From: Microbacterium testaceum StLB037
GTDB taxonomy: Bacteria > Actinomycetota > Actinomycetes > Actinomycetales > Microbacteriaceae
Direction: 5' to 3'
Assembly (NCBI RefSeq): GCF_000202635.1
Contig: NC_015125.1
Span: 1,674,001-1,738,000 of the forward strand
DNA: 64,000 nucleotides
The notes beneath the pieces were generated by a model, which had not been told where the DNA came from, made no database searches, and worked only from the letters and a program-made list of their open reading frames with translations. Every line of letters starts with the position of its first letter. The first letter of the stretch is position 1. Positions 9,045-17,043 of this stretch are shown here, one piece after another. Position numbers and translations under genes: made by a program.

Positions 9045-12000
9045 GTGCCTGCCGCAGGGAGCCGCGCGTTGGGGAACTTCGACTTCGTCCGGGATCGCTG
9101 GCCGAAAGTGTGGGAGGCCGCATCCCGCGCTGAGGCATACCTGCGCAGTGACCCGCGCGCGTCGGCGACCTACGCCCGGCGCGCCGGCGAGATGTTCACC
9201 GAGTGGATCTACGCCGCCGAGGCTCTACCGCGCCCGTACGATGACTCGTTCGCGAATCTGACGGCCCAGGCCGCATTCAAGGCGTTGGTCGGCCAGAACG
9301 TGACGGGCAGCCTCCGCATCGTACGGACGATCGGCAACGACGCGGTCCACAAAGAAGAGGCGATGCCGCTCGGCCGCGCCCGCGGGTCACTCGAGCAGCT
9401 GCACACAATCTGCCGTTGGCTTGACCACGGCTACGGTGATCCGGATGCCGCCGGAGCCCCGCCGTTCGACTTCGCTCGGGTTCCGCCGGCTCCGGCCGCC
9501 GTGATCCAGCGCACCCGCGCCGAACTCGAACGCGCCCAGGAGGACTTCGACCAGGCGCGGCGGGCGCTCGTGGAAGAGCGCAAGCGCAGTGCAGCGCTGC
9601 AGGCGGAGCTCGCGCGACTGCAGGCCGAGGTCGCCGCGACGAAGGCCGCGAACGAGGTCGTGAACGCCGCGCGCGGCGTCCCTGACCCGACCGTTGCGAC
9701 CGAGGCCGAGACCCGCCGAGACCTCATCGATCTGCAACTCTCCGAAGCCGGCTGGCTACTCACCGACGCACGCGATCGGGAGTGGCCCCTCGTCGGCGTT
9801 CCCACTGCTTCTGGTGAGGGTCGGGTCGACTACGTGCTGTGGGGGGACGACGGCAAACCGCTCGCTGTCATCGAAGCCAAGCGCACGACCAAGAGCGCGA
9901 AAGAGGGCCGGCTGCAAGCCGAGGTGTACGCGGACGCCCTCGAGCGCGACTTCGGCCAGCGTCCGCTGATCTACTACACGAACGGCTTTGAGACCTGGCT
10001 GTGGGACGACCGCCGCTACCCGCCTCGCGCGGTCGCCGGGTACATGACGAAAGACCAGCTCGCGCTGGCGATCCAGCGCCGGACTTCGCTCAAACCACTC
10101 GCGACGGCATCCGTGAATCACACGATCGTCGAAAGGCCGTATCAGCTGCGTGCGATCCGCGCGGTGACCGAGACGTTCGAGCATCAGCGCCGCCGTGCGC
10201 TGCTCGTGATGGCCACCGGGACAGGCAAAACCCGCACCGTCATCGCGTTCGTTGACGTGCTGCAGCGGGCGAACTGGGTCAAGCGCGTGCTGTTCCTCGC
10301 CGACCGCACGGCGCTGGTCACGCAGGCCGTCGCCGCGTTCAAGACCCATCTGCCCGATAGCGCCCCGGTCAACCTCGTGACTGACCGCGACAGCGACGGG
10401 CGGGTCTTCGTCTCGACCTATCAGACCGTGATGGGCCTGATCGACTCCGGCGAAGACGCGCTGCGCCGCTTTGGACCGGGCTACTTCGACCTCATCGTCG
10501 TCGACGAGGCGCACCGGTCGATTTACAACAGGTATGGCGAGATCTTCTCGTATTTCGACGCGCTCGTTGTCGGCCTCACCGCAACTCCGCGCGCCGACGT
10601 CGATCACAACACCTACCGGATGTTCGAGCTCGACGATGGCGTACCGACCGACGCATTCGAGCTCGACGATGCGATCGCGGGCGGATATCTGGTCCCTCCT
10701 GTTGCGCGGCCGACCGACCTCGGGTTCATGACGCGTGGCATCCGCTACGCAGACCTGAGTCCCGAAGAACGCGAGCGATGGGATGAGCTCGAGTGGCAGG
10801 ACGGCGAGATCCCGGATGCCATCGACGCGGCAGCGATGAACCGATGGCTGTTCAACGAAGACACGGTCGATAAAGTCCTCGACGTTCTTGTCACGGAGGG
10901 GCGCCGCGTCGGCGGCGGCGACGTACTCGGCAAGACGATCGTCTTCGCGAAGAACCAACGGCATGCCGACTTCATCGAGTCGCGGTGGGATGCGAACTTC
11001 CCCGAGATGCGCGGCAACTTCACTCGCGTGATCACCCACGCGTCCGGGCCCTATGCGCAGGCACACATTGACGCGTTCTCCACGCCCGGGAAGTCTCCGT
11101 ACATCGCGATCTCGGTGGACATGCTTGACACCGGCATCGACGTGCCCGACGTCGTAAACCTCGTGTTCTTCAAGCCCGTCAACTCGCACACGAAGTTCTG
11201 GCAGATGGTCGGCCGCGGCACACGCCTTCGCCCTGATCTGTATGGCCCCGGCGACGACAAGCGCGACTTCGTGATCTTCGACGTGTGCGGCAACATCGAC
11301 TACTTCAACGAGCAGCTCGCTGAGGCAGCGGCACCCCGTTCGATGTCGCTATCGGAGCGCGCGTTTATGCTGCGCACGCGCCTCCTCGCTGCGCTGCACG
11401 GCACCGACGACGCGGATGCCGCAGGTCTGCGTGATGTGCTCGCGGCGCGTCTGCATTCCGCGGTCGCGGGCATGAACCACGACAACTTCCTCGTGCGCCG
11501 GCGGCTGCGCGCGGTCGAGCGCTTCTGTAGCCCGGACGCTTGGGACGGTTTCGGGGAGGTCGATGTGGATGCCGCGGCGGAGCTCGCAGGTCTGCCGTCA
11601 GCGGCCGAACAGGACGCCGACGAAGCCGCCAAGCGATTCGACGCGCTCGTGCTCACCGCACAGGTGGCCATCGCAAGCGGTGAGCCGGTTCCGGCCGGCG
11701 TGGGCGCCCGCATTGTCGACATCGCGCGTGCGCTGGGCGACCAGCGCGGCATACCGGCCGTGGCCGCGCAGGCGGCGCTGCTGGATGCCGTCGTGGATGC
11801 GTCGTGGTGGGAACACGTCGACGCCCTCCTGCTCGAGCGCGTGCGCGTAAACCTCCGCGGCCTTGTGCGTCTGATCGGCCGCGAGAGCCAGGCAATCGTG
11901 TACTCCGACTTCGAAGACACCCTCGACCCCGCACGGGACGTCGTCCTCACCCGAGTTGTACCTGGGCTGAACCGTCGCGCATTCCGGGAGAAGCTCTTCG

Positions 12001-12455
12001 GATTTCTCACCGGCCGATCGGATGTCGCCCTGCACAAGCTGCGCACAGGACGTCCGCTCACCGAGGTCGACCTCGTGCAGTTGGAGGAAGCGCTGACTTC
12101 AGCAGGTGGAGTCGACGCAGGCTTGTTGAATGAAGAAGCGAAGGGGGCTGGTGGCCTCGGGCGACTCGTGCGGTCAATCGTCGGTATGGATCGCTCGGCC
12201 ATTGAGCAACAGCTCGCCGATTTCGTCTCGGCACCCGGTTTCACCCATCGCCAGCACGCGTTCGTCGACTTGGTTGTGCAGCAGCTTACGATCGCCGGGT
12301 ATCTGGACCCGCGAAGGCTATATGAGGATCCTTTCGATGGCTTAGCCCCCGAGGGCCCGGACGCACTGTTCAGCGACGCGCAAGTATCCGATCTGATCGC
12401 GCGGCTGCGGCGCATCGACGAGTCGGCGAAGCCAAGCGATTCGGCGAGCGCTTGA
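9045..12455 (+). CDS. hsdR: Type I restriction endonuclease subunit R
   Basis: An HsdR of about 1136 residues, the motor and nuclease of the type I complex. In order it shows a DUF4145-like N-terminal helical domain (about 1-150), a coiled coil (about 160-215), the HsdR nuclease domain with AVIEAKRTTKSAKEG (about 275-290), the SF2 motor with Walker A VMATGTGKTR (about 388), DEAH box VVDEAHRSIY (about 485) and motif VI MVGRGTRLR (about 720), and a long EcoEI-type C-terminal domain. It is intact. The start is taken as GTG 9045 after GAAAGGTGGGGG; GTG 9036 and an upstream in-frame ATG at 8934 are alternatives. It follows mrr after 127 bases and so may also have its own promoter. Confidence 0.93.
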   Translation: MPAAGSRALGNFDFVRDRWPKVWEAASRAEAYLRSDPRASATYARRAGEMFTEWIYAAEALPRPYDDSFANLTAQAAFKALVGQNVTGSLRIVRTIGNDAVHKEEAMPLGRARGSLEQLHTICRWLDHGYGDPDAAGAPPFDFARVPPAPAAVIQRTRAELERAQEDFDQARRALVEERKRSAALQAELARLQAEVAATKAANEVVNAARGVPDPTVATEAETRRDLIDLQLSEAGWLLTDARDREWPLVGVPTASGEGRVDYVLWGDDGKPLAVIEAKRTTKSAKEGRLQAEVYADALERDFGQRPLIYYTNGFETWLWDDRRYPPRAVAGYMTKDQLALAIQRRTSLKPLATASVNHTIVERPYQLRAIRAVTETFEHQRRRALLVMATGTGKTRTVIAFVDVLQRANWVKRVLFLADRTALVTQAVAAFKTHLPDSAPVNLVTDRDSDGRVFVSTYQTVMGLIDSGEDALRRFGPGYFDLIVVDEAHRSIYNRYGEIFSYFDALVVGLTATPRADVDHNTYRMFELDDGVPTDAFELDDAIAGGYLVPPVARPTDLGFMTRGIRYADLSPEERERWDELEWQDGEIPDAIDAAAMNRWLFNEDTVDKVLDVLVTEGRRVGGGDVLGKTIVFAKNQRHADFIESRWDANFPEMRGNFTRVITHASGPYAQAHIDAFSTPGKSPYIAISVDMLDTGIDVPDVVNLVFFKPVNSHTKFWQMVGRGTRLRPDLYGPGDDKRDFVIFDVCGNIDYFNEQLAEAAAPRSMSLSERAFMLRTRLLAALHGTDDADAAGLRDVLAARLHSAVAGMNHDNFLVRRRLRAVERFCSPDAWDGFGEVDVDAAAELAGLPSAAEQDADEAAKRFDALVLTAQVAIASGEPVPAGVGARIVDIARALGDQRGIPAVAAQAALLDAVVDASWWEHVDALLLERVRVNLRGLVRLIGRESQAIVYSDFEDTLDPARDVVLTRVVPGLNRRAFREKLFGFLTGRSDVALHKLRTGRPLTEVDLVQLEEALTSAGGVDAGLLNEEAKGAGGLGRLVRSIVGMDRSAIEQQLADFVSAPGFTHRQHAFVDLVVQQLTIAGYLDPRRLYEDPFDGLAPEGPDALFSDAQVSDLIARLRRIDESAKPSDSASA

Positions 12456-12581
12456 GCCACATCGGGACGTGGATTGAACGTGCCGCCGAAGGTTTGGATT
12501 AGGCTGCTCGCGGAGCCAGGTCAACAAGCTCTGCCCGGTGAGCACTATCGACGCGCACCGGGTCCGCGTCGCGACCGCACG

Positions 12582-13037
12582 TCACTCCGCTGCAACCGAC
12601 GCGCTCCACGTCACCCCGAACTGATCTGTCACCATCCCGAACCCCGCACTCCACGCCGAAGCCGCCAGCGGCTCGACGACCGTGGCATCCACCGCCAAGG
12701 CATCCCAGCAGCCCTGCAACTCCTCAAGCGTCGGCGCGCTGATCGAGACGAACACCGCCTGGTCGGTGATCGTCGTGCCGTTCTCGCGGTGCGTCGACCC
12801 GCCGCCCGCGAGGCCGCCCTCTGTGAGGCCCGGGATGTCGTAACCCATGACGCGGAAGCCGTTCTCACCAGTGACGAGGCCGAAGACGACCTTGTCGGAT
12901 CCGGGAATCTCGGGCGGCATCCCGAAATCGGCGTACGTGTTGATCACGAGGTGTCCGCCGAAAACGGACTGGTAGAACGTGAGCGCCTCGCGGGCGTCGC
13001 CTCGGAAGTTCAGGTGGGTGGTGGTCTGCACGGACAT
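12582..13037 (-). CDS. VOC family (PhnB-like) protein
   Basis: A 151-residue member of the vicinal oxygen chelate superfamily, PhnB/YdcJ-like subgroup. It shows the paired beta-alpha-beta modules: THLNFRGDAREALTFYQSVFGG at the N-terminus, and a second module ending in FGMVTDQFGVTWSAS. These proteins bind a metal and a small substrate; the substrate here cannot be predicted. It is divergent from a WYL regulator with 98 bases between the likely starts, a layout that suggests the regulator controls it. It ends 126 bases from hsdR, tail to tail, marking the right edge of the restriction island. Confidence 0.9.
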   Translation of the reverse strand: MSVQTTTHLNFRGDAREALTFYQSVFGGHLVINTYADFGMPPEIPGSDKVVFGLVTGENGFRVMGYDIPGLTEGGLAGGGSTHRENGTTITDQAVFVSISAPTLEELQGCWDALAVDATVVEPLAASAWSAGFGMVTDQFGVTWSASVAAE

Positions 13038-13135
13038 ATCTGCTCCTCGGTATCTTGGCCGGAATCGGCTTGTGAAACGACAATCGCACCCGTATAGGTC
13101 TGTTTCTGTCCTAAATGCGATCTAGCGTGGATGCC

Positions 13136-14122
13136 ATGGCCACGACGTCGCGACTCCTGACCCTGCTGTCGCTACTGCAGGCCCGGCGCGACTGGCCAGG
13201 ATCGGTGCTGGCGTCGCGGCTCGGCATCAGCGATCGCACGGTGCGGCGTGACATCGATCGGCTCCGCGAGATGGGGTACCGCATCGAGTCGACGATGGGC
13301 CCCGATGGCGGATACCGACTCGAAGCCGGCAACGACATGCCCCCGCTGCTCTTCGACGACGATCAGGCGCTCGCCGTCGCGATCGCGTTACGGGCGGCGC
13401 CGGCGCTCGGTGCCGGGATCGGCGAGGCCGCGGTCCGGGCTCTCGCGACGATGCGGCAGGTGCTTCCGTCGAGGCTTCGGCATCGGCTCGACGCGGTCGA
13501 GGTCACGACGGTGGGGCGTCCGGGCGAGGCGCCGATCGCCGCGGTGCCGCTCGACGTTCTGCTGACGCTTGCGCAGGCCGTGCGTGACCGGGTGACGCTG
13601 CGGTTCGATTACCTGCCGAGCGGCGAGGGCGACTCCCAGCCGCGACGCGTCGAGCCGCACCACCTCGTCACCTCGCACGGCCGGTGGTACCTGCTCGGGT
13701 GGGATCTCGATCGCGACGACTGGCGACTCTTCGCCGCTGAGAGGGTCCGCCCGCGCGTGCCGCACGGAGCCCCCTTCGTGCCGCGGATCGTGCCCGGCGG
13801 TGATGTCGACGCTTTCATCTCGGGACGGTTCAAGGGATCGGATGCCGATGAGTGGCCGTGCCGCGGAACGGTGATCCTGCATGCGCCCGCGCATCGCGTC
13901 CGGCCCTTCGCGGGAGACGGAACCGTCACGGTGGTCGACGAGGGCCGCTGCACCCTCGAAGCCGGATCGTGGTCCTGGGGCGCGCTGGCGGCATCCTTCG
14001 GTCGGTTCGAGGTGGGGATGGAGGTCGTCGGGCCGCCCGAACTGGCGGAGGCATTTGCGGTGCAGGCGGGGCGATTCGCGGCAGCAGGCTCTTCCGCGGA
14101 GGAGTCCCGGCGAGGAAGCTAG
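13136..14122 (+). CDS. WYL-domain transcriptional regulator (YafY-like)
   Basis: A 328-residue regulator. The N-terminal winged helix (RLLTLLSLLQARRDWPGSVL, then ISDRTVRRDIDRLREMGY) is an HTH_11/DeoR-type DNA-binding domain, followed by a GPDGGYRLEAG wing. The middle and C-terminal parts form WYL and WCX domains (HHLVTSHGRWYLLGWDLDRDDWR). WYL domains sense small molecules or nucleic acids. The start at ATG 13136 aligns with the family; an in-frame ATG at 13115 is possible. It is divergent from the VOC gene and is followed after only 4 bases by the DHFR-like gene, so the two are one operon and may regulate the divergent gene. Confidence 0.92.
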   Translation: MATTSRLLTLLSLLQARRDWPGSVLASRLGISDRTVRRDIDRLREMGYRIESTMGPDGGYRLEAGNDMPPLLFDDDQALAVAIALRAAPALGAGIGEAAVRALATMRQVLPSRLRHRLDAVEVTTVGRPGEAPIAAVPLDVLLTLAQAVRDRVTLRFDYLPSGEGDSQPRRVEPHHLVTSHGRWYLLGWDLDRDDWRLFAAERVRPRVPHGAPFVPRIVPGGDVDAFISGRFKGSDADEWPCRGTVILHAPAHRVRPFAGDGTVTVVDEGRCTLEAGSWSWGALAASFGRFEVGMEVVGPPELAEAFAVQAGRFAAAGSSAEESRRGS

Positions 14123-14126
14123 CGGC

Positions 14127-14693
14127 ATGCCCCAACCCCTCCGCTACGCCACCAACGTCACCCTCGACGGCTGCTGCTCGCACGAGGAGGGCCTTCCACC
14201 CGATGACGAGTCGATGGCCTTCTGGACCGACGAACTCCGCCGTTCCGACACGCTCCTCTATGGGCGCGTCACGTACGAGCTGATGCAGGGCGCGTGGCGC
14301 AGGCCCGAATCGGGGGAGTGGCCGGACTGGATGGATGCCAGTGAGGTCGCCTTCTCGGAGGTGATGGATCCGATGCGGAAGGTGGTGGCATCCGCGACTC
14401 TCGACGAAGTCGACTGGAACGCGGAGCTTCTCGACGGCGATGTGGTGGAGGCGGTGCGGCGGTTGAAGGAGCGTCCGGGGCGGGGCATCTCGCTCGGCGG
14501 GGTGCGGCTGCCGGCGGCGCTCGCCGCGGCGGGGCTGATCGACGAGTACACGTTCGTGGTGCATCCGGTGGTGGCGTGGCGCGGGCCGCGGTTGCTCGAT
14601 GGCATCCGGAATCCGGCGAGGCTCGCGCTGATCGAGCGGCGGGAGTTCGCCTCTGGGGCGACGGTGCAGCGGTACCGCTTCCGGGCGGGCTGA
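14127..14693 (+). CDS. Dihydrofolate reductase family protein (RibD C-terminal-like)
   Basis: A 188-residue NADPH-dependent reductase-like protein of the RibD_C/DHFR superfamily. The N-terminal strand LRYATNVTLDG, the helix-strand RRSDTLLYGRVTYELM, the nucleotide-binding turn ISLGGVRLPAAL and DEYTFVVHPVVAWRG are all characteristic. It is the YyaP/YwjB-type stand-alone form and is unlikely to be the folate enzyme itself. GAGGAAG precedes the ATG by about 8 bases and the gene follows the WYL regulator by 4 bases. The physiological substrate is unknown. Confidence 0.88.
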   Translation: MPQPLRYATNVTLDGCCSHEEGLPPDDESMAFWTDELRRSDTLLYGRVTYELMQGAWRRPESGEWPDWMDASEVAFSEVMDPMRKVVASATLDEVDWNAELLDGDVVEAVRRLKERPGRGISLGGVRLPAALAAAGLIDEYTFVVHPVVAWRGPRLLDGIRNPARLALIERREFASGATVQRYRFRAG

Positions 14694-14721
14694 GCGCAGG
14701 CGACGCCTCGGCGCTGCGCGG

Positions 14722-15960
14722 TCACGACGTCGTGCGTGGCTCCGCCGATACGGTCGCGCGAAGAAGCCAGCCGTCGGCCGCCGGGCCCGCTGTCAGCTCG
14801 CCTCCGTGCTGCGCGAGTCGCTCACGTGCGCGACGCAGACCACGGCCTCCTCCGCGTCCGGTGGTGGCCCCGGCCCCGGAGGGCGCGACGTTCTCCACGA
14901 CGAGCGCAACGGTCCCGGAGCGGGAATGGACCTCGATGCTCGCCCGTCGGGAACCGGGGGCGTGCTTCAGGATGTTCGTCACCGCTTCGGTGGCGGTCTC
15001 GACGAGCGCTCTTCGAGCGGGGGACCCCGCATCCAGGGGCGTTGACGGGGTCGAGACGGTGGTCGGGATGCCCGCATTGTTCAGCAGATCACCGAGCGAC
15101 CGTGCGGCGCCGACGATGTCGCTGTCGTCTTCTGCGTCATCATCCGTCGATGACACCGAGGTCGTGTCGCGCAGGAGGGTCAGCAATGACTGGATGTTGA
15201 CGAGCGCCTTCTCGGCCGCGCTCTCGATCGTCGCGAGGGACGTCCCGCGAGCTTCATCGTCGGTCTGCTTCGGCAGCGCACGAGCGTGAAACAGCACCAG
15301 CGTGAGATCGTGAGCGATCCCGTCGTGCAGTTCATCGGCGATGCGTTCCTGCTGCTCTTTGGCGAGGGCTTCGAGATCTTCCACGGCCCGGGAACGCTCG
15401 GAAACAAGCGCTGCCTCCCTCGCTGCGACGAGGCGGAATGCGATACCGATGAGGAGGGCGATGGCGGCGATACCCGCGATCCCGTACACGCCGCCGCTCG
15501 AGAGTGCCGATCCGTCGATCGACACGCCGACGGTCAGGATGCCGAGCAGCACGACGTGCGCGACGATCACCCACCACGTGCAGGTCGCCGCCACGAGCCC
15601 GAGGGTGATCGCCAGTTCGAGGAGATCGCCGCCACCGCCGGAGAACACGGCCCCGAGAGTGCACACCAGCATGACCACTATGGCCGCGGTGAGGGGTTGC
15701 CACACGAACATCGCGACGGCCGCGTAGAGCACCAGCGAGAGGACGTCGTCCCTGCGTGGACCGCCCGCCGCCAGCGAGAATCCGACCGCGATGCAGATCA
15801 AGACACCGACGACGACGAGGAGGAAGACGCGCGCGATCGGATGAAGGCTTCTGGGCCTCCAGAACTCGGCTGATCGCAGCGCACGCAGCACGGAAGACCG
15901 AGACTGCACCAACGACGCGGTCGAGGGCACCGCGTCGAAGGGGGGAGGGGCTTCAGGCAC
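14722..15960 (-). CDS. Membrane sensor histidine kinase (HisKA_3 type)
   Basis: A 412-residue kinase. About six hydrophobic segments occupy residues 44-180, with no large extracellular domain, so the sensing face is within or close to the membrane, as in peptide-sensing kinases. A helical linker leads to the HisKA_3 box RIADELHDGIAHDL with phospho-acceptor His212. The ATP-binding domain has the N-box TEAVTNILKHA (about 317) and a G-box near GRGGGRGLRRARERL (about 370-385). It starts at GTG 15960 inside the last codons of a 34-residue peptide gene, overlapping by 8 bases, so kinase translation is probably coupled to the peptide. Its partner is the divergent NarL-type regulator at 16220. The ligand is unknown; the peptide is the obvious candidate (inference). 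Confidence 0.9.
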   Translation of the reverse strand: MPEAPPPFDAVPSTASLVQSRSSVLRALRSAEFWRPRSLHPIARVFLLVVVGVLICIAVGFSLAAGGPRRDDVLSLVLYAAVAMFVWQPLTAAIVVMLVCTLGAVFSGGGGDLLELAITLGLVAATCTWWVIVAHVVLLGILTVGVSIDGSALSSGGVYGIAGIAAIALLIGIAFRLVAAREAALVSERSRAVEDLEALAKEQQERIADELHDGIAHDLTLVLFHARALPKQTDDEARGTSLATIESAAEKALVNIQSLLTLLRDTTSVSSTDDDAEDDSDIVGAARSLGDLLNNAGIPTTVSTPSTPLDAGSPARRALVETATEAVTNILKHAPGSRRASIEVHSRSGTVALVVENVAPSGAGATTGRGGGRGLRRARERLAQHGGELTAGPAADGWLLRATVSAEPRTTS

Positions 15961-16057
15961 AGATCCCCATCATCTTGCACAGCCAGTCACCCAGGTCGGT
16001 GGCAGAGCCCGCGAGGGTCAGGACGAACATCTCGATACCGGACAGGTGCGTGATCAC
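15953..16057 (-). CDS. 34-residue peptide overlapping the kinase gene; candidate signal peptide
   Basis: On the minus strand a GTG at 16057 opens a frame of 34 codons. The encoded peptide begins MITHLSGIEMFVLTLAGS and ends DLGDWLCKMMGICA. The ribosome site is nearly ideal: GAAGAGGAGG lies 5 bases ahead of the GTG, stronger than for most genes in the window. The stop TGA overlaps the kinase start by 8 bases. The peptide is hydrophobic with two cysteines five residues apart near the end (CKMMGIC), which could form a ring or be modified. No AgrB-like processing protein or exporter is nearby. It may be the signal sensed by the kinase, or only a leader peptide that couples kinase translation. Confidence 0.6.
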   Translation of the reverse strand: MITHLSGIEMFVLTLAGSATDLGDWLCKMMGICA

Positions 16058-16170
16058 GGCATCCTCCTCTTCGTCGGTCGAAGGTCGGTGTCAGTCACGG
16101 AGCCGACATCAGCCCTCGAGGTGGTCATCCGTCCCACCCTAAGACCGCCCCCGCGGATGGTCAGGAACCA

Positions 16171-16184
16171 TAGCCGTGGGGCTA
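16171..16184. promoter_or_regulatory. Palindrome TAGCC-N4-GGCTA, site 1 (kinase/regulator divergent promoter)
   Basis: A perfect 5-bp inverted repeat with a 4-base spacer (TAGCCGTGGGGCTA) lies between the divergent peptide-kinase and response-regulator genes, 35 bases ahead of the regulator start. The same palindrome recurs ahead of the secreted-protein gene at 16889. A NarL-type regulator dimer commonly binds short inverted repeats, so this is the likely binding site of the adjacent regulator and suggests autoregulation. Binding is inference. Confidence 0.65.
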
Positions 16185-16219
16185 CGGATGCTCTCGAGCG
16201 CACGGGGTACCGTGAAGCG

Positions 16220-16870
16220 GTGGCAGAGGTGGTGCGGGTTCTCGTCGTCGACGACGAAGCGCTGGTCCGGCACGCTCTGCGCGCGTTCCTCGCCGCGGAC
16301 GAACGCGTGACTCTCGTCGGGGAGGCATCCGACGGCACCGAGGTCGTCGACGTCTGCAGGGCGACGAGCCCGGACGTGGTGCTCATGGACATCAAGATGA
16401 CGAACGTCGGCGGGGTGGAGGCGACCCGGCATGTCCTTGAGTGGAATCCGCAGTGTCGCGTCGTCGCGCTGACGACCTTCACCACCGAATGGCGTGCTCT
16501 CGAAGTCCTTCGGGCGGGCGCGTGCGGATATCTGGTGAAGAACTCGACTCCGACGCAGATCGTCGATGCGATCGTCGCGGCCCACGCGGGCGATCGGGTC
16601 GTTTCGCCAGAGGTCCAGGAACGCTTCGTCCGAGCCGCGATCGAAGCGGGCGAGAGTCGAGCAACAGGCGATCCGACGCTCAGCGACCGGGAGCGGCAGA
16701 TCATCGAGTTGATCGCCAACGGCCTCTCCAACGCGGAGATCGCCGACGTCCTTCATTACGCCGAGAGCACGGTGAAGGCCGACATTCGTCACATCAACCA
16801 CCTGTGGGGCGTCGAGAATCGGCTGCAGATCGTGCTGCGCGCGACCGAGCTCGGTCTGATCAGCCTCTGA
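16220..16870 (+). CDS. NarL/FixJ-type response regulator
   Basis: A 216-residue two-component regulator. The receiver domain has the acidic pair in VRVLVVDDEALVRHAL, the phospho-acceptor Asp57 in DVVLMDIKM, a Thr in VVALTTF and the Lys in GYLVKNSTP. The C-terminal LuxR-type helix-turn-helix is LSDRERQIIELIANGLSNAE followed by IADVLHYAESTVKADI. The GTG at 16220 places the first strand correctly; earlier in-frame codons would add a tail absent from the family. It is divergent from the peptide-kinase operon, and the palindrome at 16171 lies in the shared promoter. A second copy of the palindrome sits ahead of the secreted-protein gene, the likely target. Confidence 0.93.
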   Translation: MAEVVRVLVVDDEALVRHALRAFLAADERVTLVGEASDGTEVVDVCRATSPDVVLMDIKMTNVGGVEATRHVLEWNPQCRVVALTTFTTEWRALEVLRAGACGYLVKNSTPTQIVDAIVAAHAGDRVVSPEVQERFVRAAIEAGESRATGDPTLSDRERQIIELIANGLSNAEIADVLHYAESTVKADIRHINHLWGVENRLQIVLRATELGLISL

Positions 16871-16888
16871 CCCCGCGGCATCCATTCA

Positions 16889-16902
16889 TAGCCCCAGGGC
16901 TA
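16889..16902. promoter_or_regulatory. Palindrome TAGCC-N4-GGCTA, site 2 (secreted-protein promoter)
   Basis: The 14 bases TAGCCCCAGGGCTA repeat the palindrome at 16171 with identical arms and spacing; the preceding CA and the inner G are shared too. It lies 142 bases ahead of the secreted-protein start. A possible promoter follows at TTGAAT (about 16920) with CATGAT 18 bases on (about 16944), which would place the palindrome near -60, a position typical for an activator. The promoter match is weak; the shared palindrome is exact. Confidence 0.65.
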
Positions 16903-17043
16903 ACCCGGCCCCTCAAGCGTTGAATCCGTCAGGCGACGGTGCCCATGATGCGAGGGTCTGGTCGGGAACCTCCCGGGCAGTCGGGCCCACCACGAAGCGG
17001 GCACAGTCTCCCGGTGAGCCGGGATTCGGGAAAGGACACGACG

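Noticed and set aside
15953..16057. Calling the 34-residue peptide an AgrD-type autoinducer
   Set aside because: No AgrB-like protease or amphipathic leader is present, and the kinase is of HisKA_3 type, not AgrC type.
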